Source: Pseudofabraea citricarpa
Lineage: Eukaryota > Ascomycota > Leotiomycetes > Helotiales > Dermateaceae
Assembly (NCBI GenBank): GCA_029641185.1
Contig: JAPWGK010000001.1
Span: 3,112,501-3,176,500 of the forward strand
Direction: 5' to 3'
Length of the DNA stretch: 64,000 bases
The notes beneath the pieces were generated by a model, which saw only the letters and a program-made list of their open reading frames with translations, was not told the origin of the DNA and did not search any database. Both the position numbers and the translations under genes were made by a program. Every line of letters starts with the position of its first letter. Within the stretch, counting starts at the first letter, position 1. Below, piece by piece: positions 1-10,694 of the stretch.

Positions 1-331
1 TAGAAGATAAATACACAGAATTATATAATGGTTGTTTCAATTGGCAGACTGTTTGTGGTTATAGATTTATAGATTGTCAGTCACAGCTGAGATAAAATGC
101 CTGGTTATTGATTTCTTTGTGCTCATTACAATACGATGCTCATATTTATAGCCATGTGGCTCCCGATCCAACCTGCAAAAGGAGAGGAAGCTCCATCAGC
201 TCATTTCCTGGTATCATCACGAATACAAGAGTCCTTTCAGAAACCAGGCAAAACTCCGTTCATCCACCCATCCATCCATCCTATCATCCATTCGTTTTGA
301 TTGGCCCTCGCTAAACCCAGAACGCCTTCCA
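1..331. other. Intergenic, 3' side of the CRT10-like gene
   Basis: No coding sequence is supported here. The stretch is AT-rich and contains a short run of degenerate CATC repeats near 260-290. It presumably holds the 3' UTR of the minus-strand gene that ends at 332. Confidence 0.5.
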
Positions 332-2486
332 CTATAGCACCCTCAACCCATTACACGTCGCTTCACGCGATAGCTCGTAGCTTAAGATGGTATGGTCGTA
401 ATAATGTAACATTAGCCTCCATCGACGCGGTGTCGATCTGCTCTCCTTCCTCCTCTGGGCCATATTATCAGGCAGAGGCGAGACAGCCATGCCCAATAGC
501 GGGAAGGGAGGTTTGGCCGCTTGGCTCTGGAAGGGCAATATGTAATCGATGCGGAACATTGGTTGCGGTCTCAATCTTGTGTCGGCAATTCTGGGCTGCG
601 TTAAGGTAATAAGCGCCACCCTTCCAGCCTGGCTAGCAATTACAGCCAAAGATAACTCGGGAATACTTGCTACCATGTTTAAGCGGTGAATCTGATGAAG
701 CTGGAGAGTTTCGTTGTCGTTTTCGGAATACAGCATTGTTACGCAGAGTGTTGGAATGGCCGAATTGTTTGGTGGTATTAGTTCCAGATCCCACTTCTGC
801 CCTTTCAGTATAGCACTCCCATCTGGGAGTATGATTGAGGTTGATTCCAAATCCGCTTTTACATCGCCAGAATCTTTGTTACCTTGTACTAAACTAGCCT
901 GAAGTTTTCCAGGTGTTTTGAAATCCTTCAGACGCCTTTTATCCGCGATTCCAAGGAAACGCAGGAACATATCTGTTCCTGTTCGGTGCTCACCAATAAT
1001 ACCAACGGATCTAGAACCTGCACCAGAACCAATACCAGGATGAATGTCATCGTCTTCGACAGTCTCAAGGCCAGATATACCAGACACCGACCGTTTATTA
1101 GGTTCATACGCAGCATCTTTACGGCTGCTAGTGACATCGAAGCGTGAGGAATCAACTACAAGCCTTGCATCGGCGTCATCGAATTTCCCCAACCCCAGAG
1201 CCTCCTGTGGTGTGGTTGGTATCGGCTTAAAGCAGCCAGGTTTTAATACCATGACTGACCAACCCATGACGTTTTGATCAGTAGGGTTTCTTTTACCCTT
1301 TCGTAACCGAACTTGCTTTTCTTCCCAAATGTCAAGGATCCAGATGCTTCCAAATATATCTGTAGCAACGACAGATTGAGCTTGAGAACTTTTGTCATCA
1401 CTGAAATCAAGTGATGGGATATTATGTCCTTCTAATCCAAGATTTATGACTCTGCGCTGGTTGCGACTTCTGTCTGGTCCGTTGGGATTTGGTGGGGTAA
1501 TTGGGAATGTTGTGTTCGTCGTCGGCGGCGTAAAATCGTCGTTACCTGACTCCGTCAGGGCGAATATAAAAACTGTTACCTCACGGAGATTAGAGCCGAC
1601 AGCAATTAAGCGTGATCTTTCATGTATTGCTAATCCCCAGGCAGAGGAGCCGACATTCTCGTGGAAAAACCTACCGTCCATTAGTGGAATATCTTGAGTA
1701 GGCACCAGTGATTATGCTAAATCTTGTCGGCTACAAGGAGTGACTTTTTCCTATGAGCTGCTTGGTCCCCACTTTGGGATATGCAATACCGGAATACAAA
1801 ACAGGTAGTTATATAAGAGGCGCTTCTTGACTTACGGGTCCAATGGATAGAAAGGTGTCTCATGATTATCCTCAATCCGCTTCGCTTTTGCAGCCATGAA
1901 TTCCTCGAGGCAGGACATAACCTTTTGTGTGTCGTACGCCACAACATCTCCATCATCGTACGATAGCAAAATGATTTCTCGTTCTCCTAAGTTCCCAATG
2001 ATGATATGATTGATACAGTGGGATCGTACCGGATCAATTGAGCCAGGGGTTTTTGCACCGGCGGCCGTTTGCGGGGGGCGAATAACCATATCGGAACGAG
2101 GCGGTAGCGTGTTCTTGATGTTTCGCGGCTGCGTGATATGGAGTTCCTTACGATAGGCAGCAAAGTAAAGCTATTGGAAGTTAGAAAGATAACATCATGG
2201 GGAGTATGGTGAGCAAGGCTGTACGTACGTTATACTTCTGGGACAGAGCAACTAAATTAGACCTCCAGGAACACACACGGGGCGCGCCCACTCGATAAGT
2301 GCTGCGGTATGATAGAGCCATATCATCCATTGGATCGTCGGAATCATCCTCATCCTCGTCATCCTCTGTGAATTGTGCCATCCTTTCCTCTTCGAGCTCT
2401 GCCCACGGTTCCGCATATCGAACGCTCCCGTGTTGAACGACACAGTTTCCTACGGCGATAGGTTCGAAATGCCTCTTTGCGGCCAT
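332..2486 (-). CDS. CRT10-like WD40-type regulatory protein
   Basis: The spliced model has three exons on the minus strand: 2229..2486, 1836..2170 and 332..1670, giving 643 aa. Phases agree across both introns (58 bp with a GTACGT donor; 165 bp with a GTAAGT donor). The N-terminus carries an acidic patch (EDDEDEDDSDDP) followed by the segment around SNLVALSQKYNLYFAAY. Exon 3 opens with FFHENVGSSAWGLAIH, and the protein ends with WRLMLHYYDHTILSYEL. These are typical of the fungal CRT10 family (PF08728), whose yeast member is linked to transcriptional control of ribonucleotide reductase genes; the fold is a WD40-like propeller. The in-frame GTG at 1705 is only an intron read-through and not a start, because a stop lies just upstream and the acceptor at 1671 restores the family sequence. 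Family assignment rests on motif memory, so exact function is inferred. Confidence 0.8.
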
Positions 2487-3845
2487 GGTGGCAGTGGTGG
2501 CTTATGAGTTATTGACATCGAACGATAAATGCAACGTGCTGTTTGTGGCAGGCTTGTATGTGCTCGTGCAGTGAAAGAGGGGACGAGGCTGCAGCGTCTC
2601 ACGAGGCTGATTCCTCAAGTGCGGAAGATCGTCATGGCAACACGTGATTTCCCACGATATGCTGGGTCACTTAGTACATCTCGATGCTTTCGAGCGTTTA
2701 TCTGCTGGAATAATAAGTTTGTTTTAGTAATCAATCGTTGGAAAGTATTTAGATGCCTTTAAAGTGTTGATCATATTTCAGTAATTCTATTTAAATGGTT
2801 TCAAATGATCGAATGCTTTCAGTGGTTTGAAAGCTCTTGTTAGTAAATACTTAAATACCTTTCATTAACCAGACATCTCAGAGTGATCTAATACTATTAC
2901 ATAAAAAATTGAGTTTTGGGTAAGTGTCTTTTACCTTCTTACTTGATCTCAAATTCCCAAATCTTTTAAATTTATCATCAAGTGAGACAGACAGGTTATC
3001 TTGTGTTTACTAGTTACTCATAAACTAGTTCAAAAATATTTCTTATGTTCAATCTGTAATTTATATTACTTGAAACAGGACTCCCATTATTCAGAGGAAA
3101 ACCAATCAAGCTGAAATATCACGCTATTAATAGGTAGGCTACGAATGTATCTAATGTGATGTTCTTTTTACCTCTAGGTTTGGTTGAACGGCAAGCGCCA
3201 TTACGATTGTTTATCAACTTTCTTAACATATAGGCTTAATTTATGTTATAAATTAGAAATTGTAGGTAAGTGTATCCCAAGAAGACTAGTATAAGCTGAT
3301 ATGAGACGGACATTCATTGAACAGCTCATATCGTCTTGAAAATGAACTTATTGCTGAGACTGAGACGAGGAGGGGAATAATTAAAATTACTCATCTCCTT
3401 GATAACAGGCCAGGAGCAGAAAAGGATAGAAGCTAAATATAGATAAAGATCTCTTCTCATTGTTTCGCAAGGTGAATAGTCGCTTATTTGAGTAATCCGT
3501 ACGTGTATGACTGTTAAAAGTACTTCGTCACTGAAATTTAACTACTTATTTAAAAGGTACTTGGTTACTGCCACCGAACTTGGCAAATAAACTTGGTAAT
3601 CAAATGTGCTTGCTGAAAATGTGGCGAGTAACTGAATTTGGTAAATAAAATTGGGTAAGAAACTCGTTTATTGAAGGACTTGGTCATTAGAAATATTAGA
3701 ATGCCGAAAATTCAAAGAAACTATGTATGAACCTAACACGTACAGTTCACATACACTCGGCGACAAGAAGGATACATAACATAGGTATGCAATTAGAGGT
3801 TTTTATTTGCGTCGACTAGCTTTTAATCTGCAGTATTCAACATGC
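2487..3845. other. AT-rich intergenic region, no gene seen
   Basis: About 1.36 kb without a supported coding sequence. It becomes strongly AT-rich from about 2700 and looks like decayed repetitive DNA. A degenerate tract built on ACTTGGTAA-like words lies at about 3525-3700 and is listed separately. Confidence 0.6.
3525..3700. repeat. Degenerate minisatellite, ACTTGGTAA-like units
   Basis: Variants of (A)CTTGGTAAnnAAA recur irregularly: ACTTGGTTACT, ACTTGGCAAATAA, ACTTGGTAATCAA, ATTTGGTAAATAA, ATTGGGTAAGAAA, ACTTGGTCATTAG. The unit is about 15-25 bp and poorly conserved, consistent with an old, mutated tandem array. Confidence 0.5.
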
Positions 3846-4658
3846 TTAACTATCAACCACGGTAGCTTGCACCAGTTGACCCAGAGAATTGAATACAATA
3901 TTGACAATCGCATTCAAGGCCGAGTACGAGTATGTTTTCTGTACAAATCCATTCGAAAGCGTCTTGCTATCGCCAGTATACGTCATGTTTGTCAAATAAT
4001 CACCAACAATCGTGCTGACAACACTGTCACCCGCGCCGGCGACTTGCTGCACGATATTTCCCAGGTTATCGACGAGGAAAGAAAGCGTCGTGCCTCCTTG
4101 CGTAATGGTACCGAGTAGTCCCTCAACTTCTCCAACCACAGCTTCGATCAGAGAAGTCGTTGCGTTCAGCGCCGAGATGATGAGAGGATTTAGATCCAGT
4201 GATTCGAAGACCCGGTTCACGATCTCGACCAGATTGCCCAGGCGCACGATCAGTTCCAGTTCGGCTTCGACGTCGGCTATGGTGAGGTTGATCTTCTGGA
4301 CTGAAAGCTGCACGCCGGCATTGATGGAGACGAGCCCTGCAACGGCAGCGTTGAGGTTGATATCGGCCTTTAAATTCTCGACATCTAGTTCGATTCGTCC
4401 AACCGAGAGTTTGGGTACGTTTAGATATACATCTGGAGGTCCGGAAAGTGTGGCTGTTTGGCTTGTGGTTGTGGCCGTGCCGTTTCCTCTCCGTGTGGTG
4501 GTGCTCGAGTATTGAGGGAATGTAGTCGCGCTAGGTGAGACGGTTGTAGCTGCAGAGGTAGATGTCGCTGCGTCTGTTGCAGTGCTGCTTTGAGCTGTTG
4601 CTGCTGAGATGAAGACCAGGAAGCTGGTGAGACACAGCCAGAGTTTTGGAGACAACAT
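3846..4658 (-). CDS. Secreted protein of unknown function, paralogue 1
   Basis: A single exon encodes 270 aa from the ATG at 4658. The frame stays open upstream to 4742, but the start at 4658 places a clean signal peptide (MLSPKLWLCLTSFLVFISAATA) at the N-terminus. A Ser/Thr-rich linker (about residues 25-75) follows, likely O-glycosylated. The core begins at about PDVYLNVPKLSVGRIELDVE and runs through VQLSVQKINLTIADVEAELE to VFESLDLNPL. It is rich in alternating aliphatic residues with N-glycosylation sites (NLT, NAT, NMT) and lacks cysteines, suggesting an amphipathic beta or helical repeat. The same core occurs in the divergent neighbour at 6399..7283. I know this family only as uncharacterised fungal secreted proteins. 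Confidence 0.8.
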   Translation of the reverse strand: MLSPKLWLCLTSFLVFISAATAQSSTATDAATSTSAATTVSPSATTFPQYSSTTTRRGNGTATTTSQTATLSGPPDVYLNVPKLSVGRIELDVENLKADINLNAAVAGLVSINAGVQLSVQKINLTIADVEAELELIVRLGNLVEIVNRVFESLDLNPLIISALNATTSLIEAVVGEVEGLLGTITQGGTTLSFLVDNLGNIVQQVAGAGDSVVSTIVGDYLTNMTYTGDSKTLSNGFVQKTYSYSALNAIVNIVFNSLGQLVQATVVDS

Positions 4659-6398
4659 AGCTACTAAGAGGGATAAACGTCGCAAGGAACGACGAAGACG
4701 GATGAAAGGTAAAAATGAGTGACAGTCTTTGAAAGATCCCAACGAGGTGGTTTGCGGTTGTGGTCACCTCTCCTTCAGGAGAAGAGATCTCAGTCGATCT
4801 TGTATATCATTCTCGATACCATAGAATACGCTTGTAAGGCTCCTTTTGGCCTCCTGTCTTGCTTCGAACCTGAACGTCATCTCGATCATGCATTGGCATC
4901 TGCACGGCTCATGTCAAGCTGTCAAGGCAAGTAAAACTGCATATCCTCGAATCCATGGGTTCTACCAACCGGCATCATCCCCATAACTTTTAAGGTAGTA
5001 TTCTCGCGTGATCCGGGTGACGGACCCCATATAAAAGAGTGTGGTAATTGCCGACCCCAATCATGAGGTGTCAGGACCAGGCGGTTTGGATGGGAAATTA
5101 GGTTTCTTCTGTGCCGCACCACGGGGATCTCTAGCCTCTGGCATTGTGCTCGATAGCGTGGTATTGAGAGGTTACAATGAGTCTTATCATGCCACTTGAA
5201 GAAAGAAAGAAATCAAGTTTTTTCTTTCTTTCACTTTTGGAGCCAGAGAGGATGCGTTGTTGATTTGTTGGTGCTACTCACCAGTGGCTCACACTACTTT
5301 ACCGGACTTTGATCTTAGCTGGGTTCTCATGCGCATGCACATGTATGGTGACTGACAACAATTGAACCCTTATTATTATGAATAAATGTATATGAGGCTC
5401 ATTCTCTTGTTTACTCAAGTAAACGGATTTTAATTTATGTGATACTGTCAGATCAATTCAGCCTCTTGAACGTTCGAGTTGACAAAGCCATAAGTGATAA
5501 GAATTCGAAATAGCAGATCCAACCAGGTAAGAGAGATATTCTCCGCAAAGCCAGCCACGATTTAAGGCTCAGCCCTCCCTTATGCAAAGATACAGTAGGG
5601 GGGAGGTTTCAAAAGAGGAGCGTGCTCGCGAGCAAGCAGAATCCATGCTGTCTCTCTCGCCTAACCCCTAATTTCTGTGTTAGCGAGCCTGTTAAGCAAG
5701 AAGAAAAGCAAAAGACCAGGTTCCGCGTGCACCTCCGCTCCCCACTCTCCACTCTTGCCTGGATGACCGACCCGGACCGCAACTCAAACCCAATGCGACG
5801 CCCGGGAAATGATTTTTCGCAGGCTCGTGCTGCATGCAATTCTCAATTTGTCGAATGGGAAATCGAAAACCCACGAGCCGGGGGTGTCATTGGATCTACC
5901 GCTACTCCAAACCTAGAGAGATTGCTGTGCCGAGTGCCCGTCTTGGATCAGAATGCCTCTTTGGTTCAGCTCGTGCATGCTTCTATTGCCTATATCAGAC
6001 GTTTCCTAAGTTACATCGCTACTTTGGCACAGCTGCCGATGCTGTGGTCTAGAATTTTCTTTTTCTGAGCTTGGGCACCGGATCGAATGTTTCGACCATT
6101 TGAGCTTTAATGGTAACGGCCAATGTTATATCTGCAAAAGCAGGTTTGTATGAATGAGGCTTGGAGGCATGACGACATGCAATGCATATTTTGTCTCCTA
6201 TCTTCCGTAGCCTGAGGTGCGCTTCTCGTCCCATCTAATTTCATCTCGATTTGATAGATGCTGAGAAAAGGACCGGTGCTCCGCTTGGAACCCCTCCTAC
6301 TCAGTCCGCTATGCAGTCTGTCTGAATAATCTCAGTCTCTCCTTTCATTCTTTCATACCCACCACTTACCCTCACTACACTCATTTCTCAATAGAATC
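4659..6398. other. Shared divergent promoter region of the secreted paralogues
   Basis: About 1.7 kb separates the two start codons. Open frames at about 5600-6070 lack any recognisable protein features and I do not call them genes. A purine/pyrimidine imperfect inverted repeat (GAAAGAAAGAAA facing TTTCTTTCTTTC) sits at about 5200-5232. Confidence 0.5.
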
Positions 6399-7283
6399 AT
6401 GAACCATCTACTTCAAAAAAACTTCTGGTTCTTGCTTCTCGCACCCACTCTCATTACTGCACAATCAGCCGGCGACAATGGATATTTCGGGTACTCACTC
6501 ACGTCGACAGGCGACGAGGTCTCCACGACCTACGACACCTCATCAACACCTGCAAATGTATCCACGAGCGTGCCAGAACCCGACGTCTTTCTCAATGCCA
6601 GCGTACACGTTGGAGAAATTTCCATTGTTGTTGAAGAACTGAGCGCCAAACTGAATCTCGACGCACAAGTCCTAGAGCTGCTGCAATTCAACGCCGGCGT
6701 CGATTTATCCATCGAGCGCGTATCGTTGAAGATTGAAGAAGTCAATGCGGAAGTCATGCTCGAAGTACGACTCGCCAACCTCTTGACTATGATCAGCGAC
6801 GTCCTGGAATCGTTGGATCTGAACCCCATTCTCGTCACGCTCGGTCAGGATCTCGTCAGTATCGTGGACACCGTAACCGACGATGCTTCCTCGTCGCTTG
6901 CCAGCAGAGCAGCCACGGGCGATTTTGTCCTCGCCAAGAATATCCTATACTCGGTGAATAACTACAGTGGGAACAAGCATACGAATCGGGTGCTAGCGCA
7001 GAATGGAGACATTGTGGACGAGTCGCTGGATAATCAAGGTGTTGTGTTGAACTCCAAGGTGGTCGGTTCGTTCCTCACTGACATGGTATTTACCGGGTAT
7101 GATTTGGAAGCCACGCAAGATGGACAAAAGGTCAGGGAGTTGGAGTATACGTATAACCCTTTCGCGGGGTTGGAAGTCGTTAGTGCGATTTATGTTACTG
7201 AGAATGGCACGGTTGTGGGGACGAAGGTGTTGAGTGAAAGTGGAGGTGGAGGAAGTAGCACCATTGAAGGGTTTACTGGTTGA
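6399..7283 (+). CDS. Secreted protein of unknown function, paralogue 2
   Basis: A single exon encodes 294 aa. The ATG at 6399 is followed by a signal peptide (NFWFLLLAPTLITA, cleavage near residue 22) and a short Ser/Thr-rich stretch. The core starts at PDVFLNASVHVGEISIVVEE and passes through GVDLSIERVSLKIEEVNAEV to VLESLDLNPI. It aligns segment by segment with the minus-strand neighbour (PDVYLN, GVQLSVQKINLTI, VFESLDLNPL). This copy has a longer middle and C-terminal part, including GDFVLAKNILYSVNNYSGNK, and ends in a Gly/Ser-rich tail. The shared late motif VGSFLTDMVFTGYD matches VGDYLTNMTYTGDS in the partner. The genes are head-to-head and may be co-regulated. Function is unknown. Confidence 0.82.
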   Translation: MNHLLQKNFWFLLLAPTLITAQSAGDNGYFGYSLTSTGDEVSTTYDTSSTPANVSTSVPEPDVFLNASVHVGEISIVVEELSAKLNLDAQVLELLQFNAGVDLSIERVSLKIEEVNAEVMLEVRLANLLTMISDVLESLDLNPILVTLGQDLVSIVDTVTDDASSSLASRAATGDFVLAKNILYSVNNYSGNKHTNRVLAQNGDIVDESLDNQGVVLNSKVVGSFLTDMVFTGYDLEATQDGQKVRELEYTYNPFAGLEVVSAIYVTENGTVVGTKVLSESGGGGSSTIEGFTG

Positions 7284-7784
7284 AAGATGCCTACCTACCT
7301 AGAGAATGCAAGAATTGATTTTCTGAAAACAGGAACTGAGTGACTTGGCACAATTTTGATCGGTAAAAAATCGAGTGGTCAACTGATGAGGAACCGACTG
7401 ACTCGACCATCCTGGCCGCTTGCACAACTAATTATTCATACCTAGGTAGATACATGGAGATGTTGCAGGAATCACACACGCTAAATATCTCATGGAAAGG
7501 GGGGCATTCCCAGCTATTTGAGTATCTCTCATGTAAATTGGTTCAAAGTCGTCTTCTGCCCCAAAGATACACAGTTAGATTCATTTATTTGCCTAGATAC
7601 AATACTTCGATATACGTTCTGCATCTCCTGGCACGCATTGAACAAAGTATCGCTAGTAATAATTAGATACGGTATTAGATTTCTAATCTATGAGTAAACA
7701 GACACAAGAAAAGAAGCGAGCAAGCAACTGCCGTAGTCTGTACGTGCGCCCTGGTCGCTCAAAAATACAAGAATAGAAGGCCCA
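7284..7784. other. Convergent intergenic region
   Basis: Contains the 3' ends of two convergent genes. One exact ACCTAGGT palindrome lies at 7440-7447. No coding sequence is supported. Confidence 0.5.
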
Positions 7785-10694
7785 TCAAACAGCTCTAACC
7801 AGCCCTTTAATCTTATCCCACCGTTCTAGAATCGCCTGTCTCTCTTCGGGGGTTGATCGCTCATACTCAATGAGACCTTGTCTAAGTCTAACCGCAATGA
7901 TCCGCGCCTTCAGATCTCGCGATCTACGCTTCAGGATCTGCTTCTCAACGCCTTTCAGTGTATACCCAATTAATCCGAATTGCGCCGCCACCGTCTTGAA
8001 CACCAAACCGCCTACTCCCTTTCCGATGCCCTTCCCGAACCCAGCAACGCCTTGTTTCTTCGCACCGAGGTATGGCTGTGTTACCAGCCCAGTAATAGCA
8101 TCAAACATGCCGAATCCCCATCCTTGTGCAGCTACTTTGGCACCACTACCAAGACCAGTAATGTTCTCACGCCGACGGACTGTATCGTCGTGGAAGACGT
8201 ATGAGGGGAAGTTGTGTAAACCATTGGCAATGTTGTAAAAAAGTGCCACGGGTGCTTTTAACCAAGCTTCGACCATTGATTGTGCAAAAACTGTCGTATC
8301 GTGAGCTACTTCGAGAGCAGGCCCATGATCATGGTCATGACTCGGTCGTGGCCCAATTGTGCTTGGTCGTGGGCCGTTTGTACTCCGCCGTGGTCCAGTT
8401 GCACTGTGGAATGACTTCTTCTTCTTTTTCCGTTGCATTGAAGCAGGTAAGCAGCCTCTCGATTTCTTCTTTCGTTTAGTTGTCGTTTTTGCTGCCATGT
8501 GCCAAGCCAAGCTATCTAAATGCCGCTCGAAATTATCGTCGTTGTTAATTACATCTTGAAAATCAAGATTTGTCGGTAACTCTTGTAGTCCATTCGTCTC
8601 TACCTTCGTTGTATCTGCTAATTCTATGCTGTCTTGAGGACTGACTTCCTTCTCCGGCGGCTTTTTCTGAAAGGTTTTCGAGAGAGCTTTGAAATAATCC
8701 TCTATATTATTGACTAGACTGGTGACTGTTTCTGCCACTGCAGCGACTGCACCGACCACTGGGCCTTCTGCACCTTCGTCCATGTACCAATCTATGTGTC
8801 GCATTCTATCGTTGTGTCAGTAGCTGATATTTTCTGCATTCTTTTGTGTACTCACAGTTTTATCTCGTCAACCCTGACATGCTTGTTTTCAATCAGAAGC
8901 CCTACAGCTAATCCACTGAGTTGAAGGTTAGTCTTCTTAATACGCCAGACGGCCACTTTATCTGGAGCTAGATAGCATTTCATGGCATCCAAATTGATTG
9001 CAGTCTGAAATGACCTTGCAGCTTCCAGAGCGCCAGGCTTTTCGTTTCTTATGGTCTCACCCATCTTCTCAGCAGCAATTTGAATCCCAGGTCCAAGCGC
9101 TTGCTGTATACTGTGAGCGAGACTCTCTTCTGTCATCTTCTTGAAAGGAACCGGCTCTGGTCCAGCACCTGCTTTATAGACCATGGCTCCCCAGAACGGT
9201 TGGTCGCCAAAGAATGGTACAATAACTGTGGGTTTCCCCAAGGCAAGTCCGATAGCCGTAGTACCAGCGCCGCCATGATGAACCACTGCACTTACATGCT
9301 TGAAAAGCCAGTCGTGAGGACAGTTCCCAAGCATAAATACTCCTTCGGGTGCTGCATCTTCACCAAGCCCTCCCCAGCCTTTAGACACAAGCGCACGAAC
9401 ACCTGCTCTTTTCACCGCATTGAATATCAATGTGGTAAGCTCATTCGGCTTTTGAACCACAATTGAGCCAAATCCAATGTATACTGGTGGTGGTCCAGCG
9501 GCAAGGAATTCAGCGAGATCGTCTGGCGGTTTGTACGAGGACGCAAGCGACAAGAAAGAGAATCCCGTGATGTTAATATGTGGCCCCCAATCTTTAGGCT
9601 TTGGAATCAATTCCTGGGACCTGAAAAATATCAGTATCTTGGTAGTAGACAGAGACTGCAAGCTCCTTACCAACAATATGTGAATGGAACTTTCAACCTG
9701 GCCAATAAAACATGACCCCAAAGAGGACTGATTGGATCTAAATTCAGCGTCTTCACACGAAATCGATTAATTAAATCACCGAGTCTATGAACTTCAGTTA
9801 GCATGAAAAGCCTGAACATAGGAAAGCCACTATTAATTACCCTTGCCACGCAAGCAACTCGGTCATCGGGTAAGAAATGTAGTTTGCAATATTTGAATCA
9901 ACGTCACTGGGAGCAATATTTGCTAATGGATGGGGGAACATCTGGGTTGGTGACCACGGCATAGTAAAGATGATATGTAGTGGAATAGACAGCTTTTCGG
10001 CGCAGTGGAGATGGGCGTAACTGGGTGGGTTCGCAATGATTGCATCGGCAATGAAAAGTCGATCTGATTCCTCGGCTTTTGTTCTCACAATGTTAGGATC
10101 CTCTGGCAAACCGTTTCCTGGCTCGATACAACTTCTCCATGCACCCTCGAAGATTTCAGCCATCTCTAGCCTCCGTTTCGATACATCTCCAGCCTTTATT
10201 GAGTCCATACCAGGCAGCAATCCGGGATTCTTCACCATGTATGCCATCAGGTTTGCAGGATCGCCTCCAATCGAGAAAAACTCCAGTCCATTCTCCTCTA
10301 CGAAGTCCTTGAATACTGCATGGGTACATATTCTTACTCGATGTGAATATGGCGGTTTTGACAACTCATGGCCAATGGCAATGAACGGCTGCACATCTCC
10401 CCTCGATCCCACAATGTGTATTGCAATGTTTATTCTCGGCAGGCCCTCGAAATCCCCTAGTATCGCCTTGTAATCGTTCTTGTCGCTCTTCTTCGCTCGA
10501 GTGCGTGTTTGACCACCTTCAGGTTGCTTTCGCGATTTCTTTTGCATGTGACTCGTAAGACGTTCTGCCTTCGCGCTCGTGAACACCGTGATCCGCCCAT
10601 CGCGAAGCACCTTCACCTTGCTGTGGCCAATGCGATTCGTGATGTTGAGGTGACGATAGCCTTGCTCTGGGGGCTCGGGCTCGGGTTCTGCCAT
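7785..10694 (-). CDS. Sterol 3-beta-glucosyltransferase-like UDP-glycosyltransferase (GT28/GT1)
   Basis: The spliced model is 9841..10694, 9671..9784, 8856..9620 and 7785..8805 on the minus strand, giving 917 aa; introns are 50-56 bp and all phases agree. The GT28 N-terminal domain starts near residue 88 ([22 protein letters not shown]). The first junction restores [15 protein letters not shown]. The donor-sugar domain has YIGFGSIV and the nucleotide-sugar signature HHGGAGTT (about 437-444), continuing to FFGDQPFWG. The family transfers glucose from UDP-glucose to sterols or related lipids at membranes. The long C-terminus (about 340 aa) has a basic K-rich stretch, three short GPRxST-like repeats, an HDHDHG cluster and a conserved-looking segment around [20 protein letters not shown] typical of fungal versions, perhaps lipid-binding. 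The open frame extends upstream to a GTG at 10724, but 10694 is the first ATG. Substrate is not proven. Confidence 0.88.

Noticed and set aside
1671..1705. Start of the CRT10-like exon 3 at the GTG at 1705
   Set aside because: GTG is not a plausible start here; a stop lies just upstream and the intron acceptor at 1671 restores the family sequence FFHENVG.
9812..9840. 29-bp intron GTAATT..TTCAG in the glycosyltransferase
   Set aside because: Too short for a fungal intron; the 56-bp intron 9785..9840 has a CTAAC branch site and restores [11 protein letters not shown].
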